In this document: piece by piece, positions 24,049-37,649 of the stretch
Position numbering within the stretch: position 1 is the stretch's first letter
How the letters are laid out: every line of letters starts with the position of its first letter
From: Cenococcum geophilum 1.58
Taxonomy: Eukaryota; Ascomycota; Dothideomycetes; Gloniales; Gloniaceae
DNA: 64,000 bases
Assembly (NCBI GenBank): GCA_001692895.1
Contig: KV748188.1
Coordinates: 558,001-622,000 of the forward strand
Direction of reading: 5' to 3'
The notes under the pieces: generated by a model
What the model was told of the DNA's origin: nothing
What the model saw: only the letters and a program-made list of their open reading frames with translations
Database searches by the model: none
Position numbers and translations under genes: made by a program

Positions 24049-27000
24049 CTATCTCCCTTCTTTTTATCTTTGTCCTTAAAGATACCTAGTATCTCTAGGT
24101 TGTTTACTAGAGGTATAATATCTATCTAATTAATTTAGTTAATATTGTTACTTATTATACCTAAAGCCTCTTCTTCTTTACACGCGTAACGTTGTGCTCG
24201 TACTATTACCGCGATATTATCTCTTAGTGAGATAATACCATCTCTATATTCTTGTTATGCGAAAGAGGGGTTAGTTTGCATTACGCTAGCAAGTCCTTTA
24301 TTTTAGCAACCCTCTTTATATTTAGAGTGCACTAAAGCAAATATTTAATTATTTTGCGATGTTCGCTCTACCTTTAACGCTAAATATACGCGTCCTATTA
24401 CTCTTAATAGTCTTTAAGTACCCTTATTAATTGCTGCTAGGGTTTTAGGTTTAATCTGCTACTACAAAGCTTAATAGTAACCTGGCGTAGGCCCTTACTA
24501 AGCTTAAGTATTCTTATAATGCGGAACAGAAGGCCCTAGATACTCGCATCGCGGCGTTTACCCGTCTTCTTTATCTTAAGAAAGTTTATAAGAAGGTACG
24601 TTCTAAAAAGTAGAAACTTATAGAGTAAGGTTTACAGGAACTTAGCGATAAAAGAATGGATTTTCTTCTAATAGTAAAGGAAACAACTCTAAGTAGTTCG
24701 GCAATCGTTTTTCCTAGGTCCCCCTTAGGTAACTTATTCTTTAGCGATTCTTTTTTATTAATACTACCTAACATTCTCTCTTCCGATACTCCTATACCTT
24801 TCCTATAACGTTCTTTAAATTTTTTAGTGGCTCTTAGGTAGTCTTATTATAGCCTATCCACTTTACTTCGTACTATATTTTATTGTCTATGTCCTCGTAA
24901 CTAACGATCTTTAAAACTTACTATTTATCTTTTTCTTGCCCTCTATATGTGTCTACCTCGTAAACTAGTGGCTTAATATTCCTATATACTGGCTCTAGCA
25001 TCGTAATGTGCTGTATAGGGTAGATCTTTATTTTAGCTAGTAGGTTTAACTTAAACGTAACCGGTGAAATTCTTTTTATAATTTTAAAAGGTCCTAGTCT
25101 AACATAGTCTAACTTCTTACTTAGTTGTTAACTCTTAAAATTTTTATATAGTAGCTATACTTTATCCCCCTCCTTAAGATCTAGTCCCTTAGATCTCTTA
25201 GCGTTATAGTACTTTTTTATTCTTTGCCGTACTACCTTTACTATATCCGTAAGGTTTATATAAAGATTTATTAATATCTCTATTCTTTACTTAGCTGTGC
25301 TACTCGTTTTCTTTACTTATTATAGTAATAACGATATTCTTAGCTCGTATCTATAATTCGCCTTAAATAGTAATATGCCCATTTCTTCTTAAGGTGTCGT
25401 ATTGTATGCGAACTATATAACTAGTAATAATAATACCTAATTGTTCTATGCATAATTAATATAATACCTTAGATACTACTCTAGTATCTAATTTAATTTT
25501 TCTATTTAACCGTCTGTCTATAAATAATATACAGTAGAAGTTGCTACTCAAACTCCTTATTCCGCTAAGAATACCTCCTAAAATACTGCTATAAATCTTA
25601 AATCTCTATCCAATATAATTTTACTCGGTACTCTATACCTTATAAATACTTCTTTAACGTAAATTCTAGCGATATCTTTCGCTAAGATTTCTTCCATATA
25701 TACTATAAAGTATTCCTACTTTATTAGCTTGTCTACTATTACTAAAATTACGTCGTAATTTTATCCGGTAATAGGATCTCTTAATTTTAGTAACTTTACA
25801 ATAAAGTTCTATAATATAACCTCCCATAGTCTCTCTGGTATTTTAATAGGTTATAGCCCTCCGTATAGCTTATGCCTTATTAATTTATTTCTTTAGCAAT
25901 CTAGATATTCCTTAGTAACTTATCTTACTAGTCCCCAGATTCTATTAATAATATACTTCTCCTAAAGTCTTAACACTAAGCCTATAGCTCTATTATATTC
26001 TTAAGTTAGTCCCTTATAAAATAACTTAATAAACTCTTTTATAATATTTCTCGGCACGTATATAGCTTCTCGGTTCTTATATTACTCTAAGTTTAAATCC
26101 TCTACCTATATATTTTAGATTTTTTATAACTATACACTCTCTAGTACCTTATAGGTCTAACTAATTTCTCTTATTACTATAATCTTTAGATAATTATATC
26201 TAATTAATCCGTCTATATCTTTTCGCAGTAAAGCCCCTAATGGCTTTTCATTATTCTATAGTTTAGCTTTTTTACTTAGAGTGTCTACTTATGCATTATC
26301 TATACCCTTAGTATACTAAATCTTAAAATGGTATTCTATAAGTATTTCTGCCTATCTAACTTATCTCTAGTTAAGTTCTTTAGTTATTAAAAACCCCGTT
26401 AGGTTCTTATAATCCATCTTAACTATAAATAGTTTTTTTTATACCTTATAAGAATACTCTCTATTCCTAAAGTACTATAACTATACCTAATAACTCCTTA
26501 TTATAGATGTTATAGTTTAGTTCCGGTAGTATTATCTTCTAACTATAATATGCTACTAGGTGCCATCTATCCTTATATTTCTATAGAAAGTACGCCCCTA
26601 ATACAAAGTCTAATATATTCGTTTCAACTACTATCTCTAGCTTTAGTTAGTAGATTTTAAGGATTAGGTCCTAAGTAAACAACTCCTTAACCTCCTTAAA
26701 TAGTTTCCTTTATTCTTCTCCCTATACCTAAGGTTTTTCTTTCTTTATTAACCTTATAAACGGCTTAATATTTTTTAACTATTGAGCTATAAACCTTTTA
26801 TAGTAATTATAAAACCCTAGGAATAATTTTAATTACGTAACGTTCTCTTGTTCTTACTAATTTACTATAGCCTTAATCTTCTTTAGATCTATACTAAGTT
26901 AGCCTAGTTTAATAATAAATCTAATAAAATCTGTCTTCCTAGTAAAGAACTTATATTTTTTAATTGCTACTAATATCTGTTCTTTATATAGTCTTTTTAA

Positions 27001-30000
27001 GACCTATTTAACGTGTTCTCCATACTCCTCCTTACTTATTAAGTAGATAATAATAATATTAAGGTATACTATAACAAATTTATCTAAGTGTTTTTTTAAT
27101 ATATTATTAATACGCTTCTAGAACGTTGCTAGTGCATTTATAAGCCCGAACTGTATTACTAATAGTTTATATAGTCCTTCCTTTAACCTAAAGGCTGCCT
27201 TTTATTCGTCGCCTTCCTTAATTCTAATTTAATGGTACGCCTATCTTAGATCTATCTTTGTAAAGATTTGCGCATTACTAATCCTGTCTTAAATTTCGCT
27301 AATTAAGGGTAAAGGATACCTATCCTTTCTAGTAATACTATTTAACTATCTATAGTTGATGTATAGCCTAAGTTTCCCGTTTTTCTTTAGTACGAATAGT
27401 ACTGGATAACCCGCTAATAACTATAATGGTCTAATGTATCCCTTTTATAAGTTCTCCTAGATAAACTCTTTTAATGCTCTCCCTTCTTCTTTAGTAAGCT
27501 TATAGATTGGAAAAAACCTTAGACTTATTCCTAGTTCTAATTCTATCTTATAATCCTATACTGCGTACTTTAACAGCTTCTTACTTTCTAGTAACTATAG
27601 TTTCTTGCCGTACTTATGGTATCTCTTTAGTACGTAGCTTAGTTCTTTTTCTATTTCTTTATAGGTCGCCCCTACTTAGTACTATACCATCTTAGCTTAT
27701 TATTATATCTTACGGCGTTAAGTATCTCTAATATTAACCTAACCTATAACCCAATTAATCTTTAGATTATATTCCTATAACTAAGGCATTTCTAACACTG
27801 CCTTATTATTCCCTAATAGTAATATATTAAAAGACATCTCGATTTATCTCCCTTTAATAGTTAACTAAATAGGTCCTATTTTAAGATTAATAATACCTCC
27901 TTTATAGGCTATTAGATCTCCTAAAATTGTAACTAGCGGATATAGGTGCTCTTTTTACCTATATAGTTCCTTATTACTCTACTATCTATTAATGCTTTAA
28001 ACTGTTAATCTTACCATTTAACTTATAAATTTAGGTATTATTCTTAAATTCCTTTAAGGGTCTAAGGCTCTACTACTAGCTCCCTCTAGTTTTATAGGCC
28101 TCTACTTTTCCTAACTATTAGCTGCTAGATCCTAGTGTACTTAACTTATTCTTTAGCTAATGCCTAGTTCGCTTCTTTTCCTTAATATATTATAGACACG
28201 TGTTTTCTAGGCATTCCTATTACTATCGTCCGTCTAAGTATTCTTCCGTAAGGAATTTTCCTGGTTAAAGTATTAAATCTCCTAATTTTTAAACTTTTAC
28301 TAGATGCTAGCCGTGTATATACTTAGTATTCCTATACTGTTGCTTATTTGGCGCCTAATATATCCTTATAGGGTATTTCCGGTTCTTTTCTTTTGAATTT
28401 TTGTATATCTTATATATATTATCTATACATACAATCTATAATAGCGTATAGTACGCTAGGTGCTTTAGGTTAACTCTTAACTCGTTTTTATTCTTAAGTT
28501 TAAACCTTTATCGTGTTAATCTAAATATTGCGACTTTATTCGCAGGTACTAAAATATATCTCTTACTTTTTTAGTCCTCTAATTATTCCTTTAAATCCTT
28601 TAATATTATAATTAAGGCTCCCTTAATATAATTTATTGCTTTCTCCGTAATCGGGTAGTTTTAGATAACTCTCTCGTCTAACCATATATAGAAATCTTCC
28701 TACTTGTTATTATATCTTTACCTATACCACTTTTAATATAGCTACTAGAGTATATACGGCTTATCCATAAGGAAGTATCTTCTTATTACTATATTGTAAC
28801 AGCCCTTTATATACCGTTCCTTAAACTAGGTTAGAATCCCTAAATCCTCTTTATTTTCTAGTTCGGTAAGCCACTTAGCTCTTAGCGTGCCTACTTTTAG
28901 CCTATTAGTAATTCTTTATACTAATGCTTTATCTCGTATATAACCTAATATACTAAATCTTATATCTAGTTCTTTTTATTACTATATAAGGATTCTAGTC
29001 CTAAACTTATCTATAGTCTCTTATAGTTTACGTCTTATAACTAAATCCTTAAAGTTTTTCTACTTCTTAATTATAGTATTAGCTTTCTAATCTTTAGTCT
29101 AAACACTATATTCTACTAGTAAGTCCTCTAAGTTTATATATCTATCTCCTAGCCTAATTGCTATTTATACTATAGATTCTCTAATTTATAGCGAAGCTAT
29201 TTACTTCTTACCTATAGGTGTCCTTATTTGTACTTCAAATTCTTAGTTCCTTAGATTCTTTAATCCTAAGCTTGCTTTTTTCTTAAGCTGTGCTTTAGCC
29301 TTAGTTTAACTAGGCTTAACTAGTGTTCTTATCTTATCTTAAGAGTCTTAAATCTTACTTATCTTATCTTAAGAGTCTTATGCCTTTAGGAAACTTCGTC
29401 CTGAGCTTATTTATATATTACTAAACTAAGCTATTGCTCTACTCCCTCGGTTGTCGTCCGTTATGGGTCCTTAAGCGTGCCTTATCTTGTTTTAAGAATC
29501 TTAGTTATCTCTTATCTCGTCTTAAGAATCTTAAGCCTATAGCCTTTTGCCTTTATTAAGTGGTAAGCTAGCACTAGCAGTCGTTTACTTGCTTAATTAT
29601 CTCTAAATATTACTCCTTTCGTCTTATAAAGTAATGGATGCTATATCTAATAGTGTTATAATGCCCGTTACTGAACCTTGCTCTATAGCGGTTTTAATCT
29701 CTACTTTTATTGCGTTATTAAGGTTTAGATACCCCTAGTTAGTTCCTTTTTCTTCCTTATCGCTATTAATTAATAAGTACTTTAACTCTATTATTATTGT
29801 TACTAATCTTTATCCGCACGTTACTATAACATCTTAATTTAGCTCGTAGAGTCGATCTTATTCTTTATCTAACTTTGTAGTTCCTTTAAGTCCTCTTAAC
29901 TCTAGCTCTTATGGCTAATAGCTTGCACTATACTTGGCATCTTTATAAATTTAGTATGCGTTGTTATAATAAAACGCAAAACTTTTAATTAAACACTCTT

Positions 30001-30986
30001 TTGTTCCTTATAGTGCACTATCGTTTCTCTATACGTGTGTATTATATACTATTAGTCTAATTCCCTTTACTACGTAGTAACTCTAACCACTTCTATAGTC
30101 TCTAGCGAAATAACCCTATTTTTTACAATTTGTATAAGCTCCGTCTTTAAACTATTATTTTTACTATGGAGTCCACTTAAATATCTTCTGCTAGTAAGAT
30201 CTTTGGTTTAGCCTATACTTCTTAGTCTTATAATTACTTAATCTTTAACTTCTAGGTTTCTATAGTTGCTTTCCCTATCTCTTATAGGTTTCTCTAGTAC
30301 CGCTTAGGTCTATTAGCTCTACGCTATACTATAGTTTCTAATTTAGCTTTAGTCATTGCGTACTCTACGCCTTATATAACTATAAAACTCTATCCTAACT
30401 TCTCTTAGCCTGTTCCCTTTAGAAGATCCTATTATTAATTTTAATCGCTTAATCTATTAATTCCCTAAAGGTATCCGCATCTTCTATTAAAATAATTACG
30501 TTCTAGACTTTAGCCTTAAGTCCCTATTTATACTATACTATAAGCGCCCTATTATTCTATTCGACCTATATAGCAAGTATTTAAAACTGCGTTATGTACT
30601 TAATTACTAAGGTTCGCTATATTAAGTCCTAAAGCCTTCTTTTTACTATTATTGTCGCTTCTAGGTCCCTAAATATCTATATTAATTATTCCGCGAATCC
30701 TACCTAACTAGAAAATACAAATTATACGTCTTAATTAGCAGTAGTCATTCCATTAGTCTATATTTCCGTTAAGTAGGGTTTAAACCATTTAAGTGCCCTT
30801 CCTGTTAAAAATAGTCCTACATAGGCTATCTAATCCATTAACGTGGCTAACTTAGCCCCTTTTTGCATGACTTTAAAATGCATTTGCGTAAGGAATCCCT
30901 TAAGCTTTAACTTCTCTTCTAAGAATTATTTAATTAAAGGTAACTTAACCTTTACTACTCCAATTCCATTAAGTCTTTCTTTAAGT

Positions 30987-31034
30987 ANTTAGTTNTTNTN
31001 NTTTAACCNATTAANNATTTCCTNTANCTNNCNA
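30987..31034. other. Cluster of ambiguous bases (N)
   Basis: Around 15 N characters are scattered over roughly 48 bp inside the gag region of the gypsy element. They mark unresolved consensus between similar repeat copies, so the assembly here may be a merge. A single N also occurs at about 42582 in an LTR of the copia element. Confidence 0.95.
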
Positions 31035-31177
31035 ACCGTAACTAGTTATAAGTTAGTATCTTATATACTTATATCTCTACTTAACCTTAAAGTAGTTGCT
31101 GCTATTAATGGCGTTATAGTGGCTGCTTTTAGTGGCATATTGTTTAACTTCTAAGACTATAATCTTAGTAGTAATTA

Positions 31178-31597
31178 TATAACGGAACCTTATAGCAGAA
31201 ACTACGGTAAATTCGTTAATAGGCTGGGTGTGTAGGTAATGCAGGAAGTCAACAATAAAGTAATAACTAGTGGAGTAGTTGCCTAATAGATTAACTCTAA
31301 TTATATTCTAAGAATTACTACAAGGAAGGAACTATCTAGGTAGGGACTAAGGGTCCTTAAATATATAACTATACCCCTATAAAATCCTTCTTGTACGTAA
31401 TATACGTATTATATATAAGGTACGTAAGTTCCTCTCATTCCTCTCGTTTAATACGTAGCATGCTATATAACCTCGCTTACTATTCTTCGTTATATGGTTC
31501 CACTAGTTCTATCCTAGACCGTGCTTATATTAACCAACTGGCTTCTTCTAACTCCTCTCCTAGTAGTTGTAATATTGTACTTAAAGCGTCCGTAACA
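31178..31597 (-). repeat. 5' LTR of the gypsy element in MULE copy 1
   Basis: 420 nt, pairing with 23629-24048. It ends ..GTAACA on the plus strand, followed immediately by the AAAAG target duplication and the continuing MULE copy. Confidence 0.93.
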
Positions 31598-32827
31598 AAA
31601 AGCGCCTCCGCTATTTATATTACTAAAAATTTATTATAGTTAAAGCTTACTGTAGTTGCGCTAATAGGCGTAGATAAAGCCACTAGTTCTTTATTTCTTA
31701 GCTAACTAAAATTACTTCTCCTAGTATTATATTGCGACTTAAGGGCGCCTATACTAGATTAAAAGCCTTCCTTTAGGTATCTACTGGTAACTTATTTAAT
31801 ATAGTTAGGAATATTAAAAACCTTATTAAGAATAAGATAAATAACTATATAATAACCCTAGTAAAGTACCAAGACCGCCTACTATATAACGTTTACGAGC
31901 CGGAGTTTAACAATATCCTATATAAAGTAACGCCTTAGTGCCTTTACTACCTTAAGGCCTAACTAAAGCTTATAAAGTCTCCTAACTACTAGCCAATCTA
32001 TAGTAGCGCCTAGACCGCAGTATACGGCCTCCTATATTACTATATACTCTACCAGCAGCTACACTAAAGCGCCACCTCTATACTTAAGATTTAGCTTACC
32101 AAAATTAATAAACACTAGTAGTTTAATCGCCTTTAATTAAATCCTCCTCCTAGCCTACCTATTAATCCTCTACTCCGTATTTAAGAGCCTATAATTATTA
32201 AGCGCCGCTATAGCCGCCTAGCTAGCTCTATAAATATAAATCGCATTAATACCTTAACTTGTTATAAGCTATTAGCATTTAAACGAAATACTAAATATAC
32301 TAGGCGCGGGCATAAATGTAAGTATAGACGTACCCGTGGAGGTAGTTCGCAGGCGTTAAGTAGAGGTAGTAGCACCTAAGTTAGCTTACGCGGTGCCTTA
32401 TAGGCCACTATATAATCTATTTAATTAACTTAAGAGTAAGTTAGTAGTATTATAGGTTGTAAGAATAGTGGTAAGGATAGTAGTAAAAGTTAAGATGCTA
32501 CTACAGATAACTTACCTAGTATTAGCGGTAGTATTTAATAGGCTTTTAGGGGTCTTGGGGCTTTAGCCTTTTAAAAGGATTTTACTAAGGGGTCCTTTAG
32601 TATATTCCAAATTTAACTTAAAATCTACTAGTTATACTATAGTTTAAATTAAGACTTAATTATAGTGTTGCAGTTATAAAAGTTATATTTTAACACTTTA
32701 ATTTTCGTAAGGGAGATGTAAATAAGTTAAATTTATATAATATTCTAACCTAAATAGGTAAAATCTAAGCCTATTTAAACTAGGGGTGTATATATATTAT
32801 TTAGGGGGTATATAATTATTATTAACC

Positions 32828-32832
32828 TATCT
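32828..32832. repeat. MULE array junction 1, linker TATCT
   Basis: The right TIR of copy 1 (..ATTAACC) and the left TIR of copy 2 (AGTTAACAATAAT..) are separated by TATCT, which equals the first five bases of the outer TSD TATCTTTT. Confidence 0.88.
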
Positions 32833-35601
32833 AGTTAACAATAATTATACACCCCCTAAATAATACGCGTATACCCCCTAACTAATATATATACACCCCC
32901 GTCTAAATAGGCTTAAATTTTACCTATTTAGGTTAAAACATTACGTAAATTTAACTTATTTATATCTGCATTAGCGCGCGTTAGCGCGTAATTAACGCGC
33001 GCCTATACCTAAAACATTACCTTACATTTACCCTACCTTTCCCTATACTAACTATAGCTCTTAACCCACCCCTATTAAAGCTATATAACTCTATAGGGCT
33101 TACCCTTAATAATATCTACGAGTTCGTCAAAGGGTAAGGCTATATAGTATTAGTTTTCCGTTTAAAAACTAATAAGTAAGTACTACTAGCTATACACAAG
33201 ATATGGCTTTAGTATACTAAAGGAAATAACTATACTAAGACTGCTAGGAAGCGGCTAACTAGCTCTTGTATAACCAGCTACCCCTTTACCCTTACACTTA
33301 CTTATATAGTAATTAGGTGGTAGGTAGAAGTATAAAATCCTACTTATAACTATTAGGCGTTTACTTATACTAGAGCTCTACCGCATTACTAATAGCGTAC
33401 TAAGGAGATAAAGAAGATAATTACTAATATATTGGCTAGTAGTATTAACCTAAGCAAAATACTTATAAATCTACTTAAGAAGGACATTATAATTAGCATC
33501 TAAGATATCTATAACAAACGGTAAGTAAATAAAAAGAAGCTACTTAGTAGGCTTTCCTTTATATAAGCATTACTTAAGGCTCTTAACAAACATGGAGGCA
33601 ACGACCCTAAATTAAAATACTACTTCGCGTATAAGGAAGACGATCGCGATCGCGTTAAATACTTATTCTTTACTTACCTAGAGTTTCTTAAGTATTTCTA
33701 GAAGAATCCTAACGTTTTATTAATTAATTGCACCTATAAAACAAATAAATTTAAAATACCTTTTTTACACGCTATAGGAATTAGCAATACTAGGCAGAAC
33801 TTTAAGCTTACTTATTACTTTTTACTGGGTAAAATAGAAGCTAATTATAACTTCGCAATTTAATAGATCTATCTTCTCTACTACTAATAAAATATTACTT
33901 TAAAGGTTATAATTACTAATAAGGAATTAGCTCTTAAGAACGTATTATATATATACTTCCCTTTAGTACCTTAACTCCTCTACCTATAGTACGTCGCTAA
34001 GAACGTTCTTATGCATATATAGGATAACTAGGTAGTAAGGGCAGATTAATTAAATAAGGGAAATAAGAATATATAGAAGCACTATAATAACTTTATAAAG
34101 CGCTAGGTTAATTACTATAGCTAAAAGTCCTTAGAGAAGTTTACTATAGCCTAGTACTAGCTTATAGAGGACTACTATAATTAAGAGCGGCTTACTAACT
34201 ACTTATATAATAAGTAGTGGCTATATAGGAGGGCGTTTATAACTTACTATACTAATATTTAGATATACTTCGGAAATTAGTAAATAAAAAGTCGCACTAT
34301 ATAAAGCATCCGCGTAAGTTAATACGCCTTTAGAATACTATAACGCCTTAATATATCTTTAAGCCCCTTTTAGAGCCTTAAGATCTATATATTCAAAAGC
34401 GCCTCCACTATTTATATTACTAAAATTTATTATAGTTAAAGCTTACTATAGTTACGCTAATAGGCGCAGATAAAGCCACTAGTTCTTTATTTCTTAGTTA
34501 ACTAAAATTACTTCTTTTAGTATTATATCGCAACTTAAGGGCGCCTATACTAGATTAAAAGCCTTCCTTTAGGTATTTACTGGCGACTTATTTAACGTAG
34601 TTAGGAATATTAAAAACCTTATTAAGAATAAGATAAATAACTATATAATAACCCTAGTAAAGTACCAAGACTACCCACTGTATAATATTCGTAAGCTAGA
34701 GTTTAATAATATCCTATATAAAGTAACGCCTTAGTACCTCTACTACTTTAAGGCCTAACTAAAGCTTATAAAGTCTCCTAACTACTAGCCAATCTACAGC
34801 GGCGCCTAGACCGCAGTATACGGCCTCCTATACTACTATATACTTTACTAGCAGCTATACTAAAGCGCTACCTCTGTACTTAAGATTTAGCTTACTAAAA
34901 TTAATAAATACTAGTAGTTTAATCGCCCTTAATTAAATCCTCCTCCTAGCCTACCTATTAATCTTCTACTCCGTATTTAAGAGCCTATAATTATTAAGCG
35001 CCGCTATAGCTGCCTAGCTAGCTCTATAAATACAAATCGTATTAATACCTTAACTCGTTATAAGCTATTAGCATTTAAATAAAATACTAGATATACTAGG
35101 CGCGGGCGTAAATATAGGCGTAGGCGTGCCTATAAAGGTAGTTTATAGGCGTTAAGCAAAGGTAGCAGTACCTAAGTTAGCTTACGTAGTGCCTTATAGG
35201 CCACTATATAATCTAATTAATTAACTTAAAAGTAAGTTAGTAGTATTATAGGTCGTAAAAATAGTAGTAAGGATAGTAGTAAAAGTTAAGATACTACTAC
35301 AGATAACTTACCTAGTATTAGCGGTAGTATTTAACAGGCTTTTAGGGGTCTTAGGGCTTTAGCCTTTTAGGAGGATTTTACTAAAGGGTCCTTTAGTGCA
35401 TTTTAAATTTAACTTAAAGTCTACTAGTTGTACTATAGTTCAAATTAAGACTTAATTATGGTGTTACAGTTATAAAAGTTACATTTTAACACTTTAATTT
35501 TCGTAAGGGAGATGCAAACAAGTTAAATTCATATAATATTCTAACCTAAATAGGTAAAATCTAAGCCTATTTAGACCGGGGGTATATAATTATTATTAAC
35601 C
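32833..35601 (+). mobile_element. MULE copy 2
   Basis: An uninterrupted unit of 2769 bp. The transposase frame starts near 33040 and covers the FAR1/MULE N-terminal region (33100-33450), the catalytic core (about 33700-34020, with LLINCTYKTNKFKIPF and VIITNKELALKN) and a basic C-terminus rich in Arg/Gly near 35050-35160. Many Gln codons read TAA/TAG. The right TIR is shortened by two 22-bp units, leaving one TACACCCC-type motif. Confidence 0.9.
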
Positions 35602-35606
35602 TATCT
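35602..35606. repeat. MULE array junction 2, linker TATCT
   Basis: The same 5-bp linker as junction 1, between ..ATTAACC and AGTTAATAATAAT.., although the TIR on its left lost two 22-bp units. Confidence 0.88.
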
Positions 35607-36345
35607 AGTTAATAATAATTATACACCCCCCAAATAATATGCGTATACCCCCTAACTTATATATATACACCCCTATCTAAACAGGCTTAGATTCTACCTA
35701 TTTAGGTTAAAACATTACGTAAATTTAACTTATTTATATCTGCATTAGCGCGCATTAGCGCGCAATTAACGCACGCCTATACCTAAAACATTACCTCGTA
35801 TTTACCCTACCTTTCCCTACACTAACTATAGCTCTTAACCTACCCCTATTAAAGCTATACAACTCTATAGGGCTTACCCTTAATAATATCCATAAGTTCG
35901 TTAAAGGGTAAGGCTATATAGTATTAGTTTTCTGTTTAAAAACTAATAAGTAAGTACTACCGGCTATGCGCAAGATATGGCTTTAGTATACTAAAGAAAA
36001 TAACTATACTAAAACTACTAAGAAGCGGCTAACTAGCTCTCGTATAACTAGCTACCCTTTTACCCTTATACTTACTTATATAGTAATTAGGTAGTAAGTA
36101 GAAGTATAAAATCCTACTTATAACCACTAAGCATTTACCTATACTAGAGCTCTACCGCATTACTAATAGCGTACTAAGGAGATAAAAAAGACAATTACTA
36201 ATATATCGGCTAGTAGTATTAACCTAAGCAAAATACTTATAAATCTACTTAAGAAGGACATTATAATTAGCATTTAAGATATCTATAATAAACGGCAAGT
36301 AAATAAGAAGAAGCTATTTAGTAGGCTTTTCTTTATATAAGTATT

Positions 36346-36613
36346 TGTATAATTACAGCACCTGTTATACTAAACGCGTGCTTACGCGTTCGGTACACCA
36401 AGTACGCGTTTACGCGTTCAGTGCACTAACCACTCGCTTACGCGTCTGGTGCACTTATAAAGCACTAACTAATTAGGGGGGAGGTGTATCAGTATATAGA
36501 CCACATAGTCTGCTTTATATAATCGACAGTTACTATCTAAATAAGCATACAATACTACATGTATTTCGTGCCCGTGGATACAACTCACTCGTGCTATTAA
36601 GTTAGTACGAATA
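36346..36613 (+). repeat. 5' LTR of the copia element
   Basis: 268 nt, starting TGTATAATTA. It carries three ACGCGTTYRGTGCAC-like direct repeats at about 36380-36455, also present in the partner LTR. Confidence 0.92.
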
Positions 36614-37559
36614 CTAATTAGTAAGCGCGCACAGATCAGCAATTACTTAATACCTCCCCCTAAGCGATATACACGACAGCAACCACCCGTTTAGACTCCT
36701 GGTACGACCTACTAAAAGGTTAGAAGTTAGGGATTATGGACTTATCTCTAACCCTATATACTTATTTAAGTCTTAATACAGTTTACTAGAAGTTATAAAC
36801 ACAAATACAGACCTATACGGAACCCCTATCCTTAACCCCCTTAAACCTTAAACCTCTTCGGACCTTTTACGGAAACCTCTTACCCTTCTATAAACTATTA
36901 TGGACCCGTTAATTAATTTTACGGACCGTTATAAGACCTCCCCCACCCGTTATAAGCTGCTACCACCCACTACGCACTATACTACACTATAGTATAGCAG
37001 ACATTAGTAAGCAAGTTAGCAAAGGTTAAAAGAAGTAAAGATAAGGAGTTAATGTTACGTCTATAAATAATATCAATAACTATATTAGTTTTAAAATCCT
37101 TAAATATAAACACTTTAAGCTTATAAATAATGACCTATAGGAGTAATACCAGGAAGACTTTGCGGACTTTATGGAAGCTATTCTTAAGGCCTATAACCCT
37201 ATTACTATCCGTAAACTATAAACCCTTTTACGTAACTAAGGTATATAGGTTAAAAAAATAAATAAGTTACTATTATACAGTCCTTATATAATATAATACA
37301 TAAAAAGGACTAAATAGAATAGACTAAAGAGGAAATCCTAGACTAGTTCTAAGAAACTAAGAAACTCTTTACTTCTTTTAAACTTAATATAATCGCTAGC
37401 CTTATACCTAACCTACTTAACCAAATTTATCTTATAAACCTAAGCAGCTTTAGACTTAACCTTATTGGCTAAAATATACCCTACTCTTAAGTTATAAATT
37501 ATAATACCCCTATAAACCAAAATACGGACTAAATTACCCCTACTATTTAAGTCATAAAT

Positions 37560-37649
37560 CTATAAGCTATATATCTATAAGCTATATATCTATAAGCTAT
37601 AAATCTATAAGCTATATATCTATAAGCTATAAATCTATAAGTTACAGAT
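37560..37649. repeat. 15-bp tandem repeat, six units, in copia gag
   Basis: Six consecutive 15-bp units CTATAAGCTATAWAT, the last degenerate (CTATAAGTTACAGAT). The period is a multiple of three, so the array stays in frame and would add a pentapeptide per unit. This looks like replication slippage within the element. Confidence 0.93.

Larger units (their letters stand above)
23629..31597 (-). mobile_element. Ty3/gypsy chromovirus inserted in MULE copy 1
   Basis: 7969 bp, with 420-nt LTRs at 23629-24048 and 31178-31597 and a 5-bp TSD (AAAAG). Read on the minus strand, gag with a zinc-knuckle remnant lies near 30.1 kb, reverse transcriptase at about 26.8-27.5 kb, then RNase H and integrase toward 25 kb, and a chromodomain-like segment near 24.79-24.90 kb. 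A purine-rich tract abuts the 3' LTR at 24049-24065. The part order and chromodomain indicate a chromovirus. Both ends are intact but coding parts are heavily RIP-mutated with many dozens of breaks. The two LTRs differ mostly by transitions of the RIP type, so LTR dating is unreliable; insertion came after the MULE array had formed or was forming. Confidence 0.9.
22085..32827 (+). mobile_element. MULE copy 1 (interrupted by gypsy)
   Basis: The transposase frame runs from about 22300. It shows a MULE/FAR1-type N-terminus (LNDIYKFVKGQGYMVLVFRL), then the DDE-type core NPNILLINYTYKINKFKIPF and VIITNKELALKNALYIYFP followed by LLYLQHIAKNVL (about 22920-23245). These match the MULE transposase blocks LLMDCTYKTNRF and VIVTDRELALMNA..VFP...LLCxWHIxKNV. 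Both expected Asp codons read Asn, consistent with G-to-A RIP. The copy is split at 23629 by the gypsy element, resumes at 31603 with the C-terminal half, and has a 23-bp deletion near 22295 relative to the other copies. Its right TIR lacks one 22-bp unit. Confidence 0.88.

Noticed and set aside
23851-24129. 92-codon plus-strand frame, and its near copy at 31391-31639
   Set aside because: Both lie in the two LTRs of the same gypsy element; the similarity comes from the LTR duplication, not from a gene.
37560-37649. Short regular repeats as a CRISPR-like array
   Set aside because: The 15-bp units are directly adjacent with no spacers and lie in a retrotransposon of a eukaryote.
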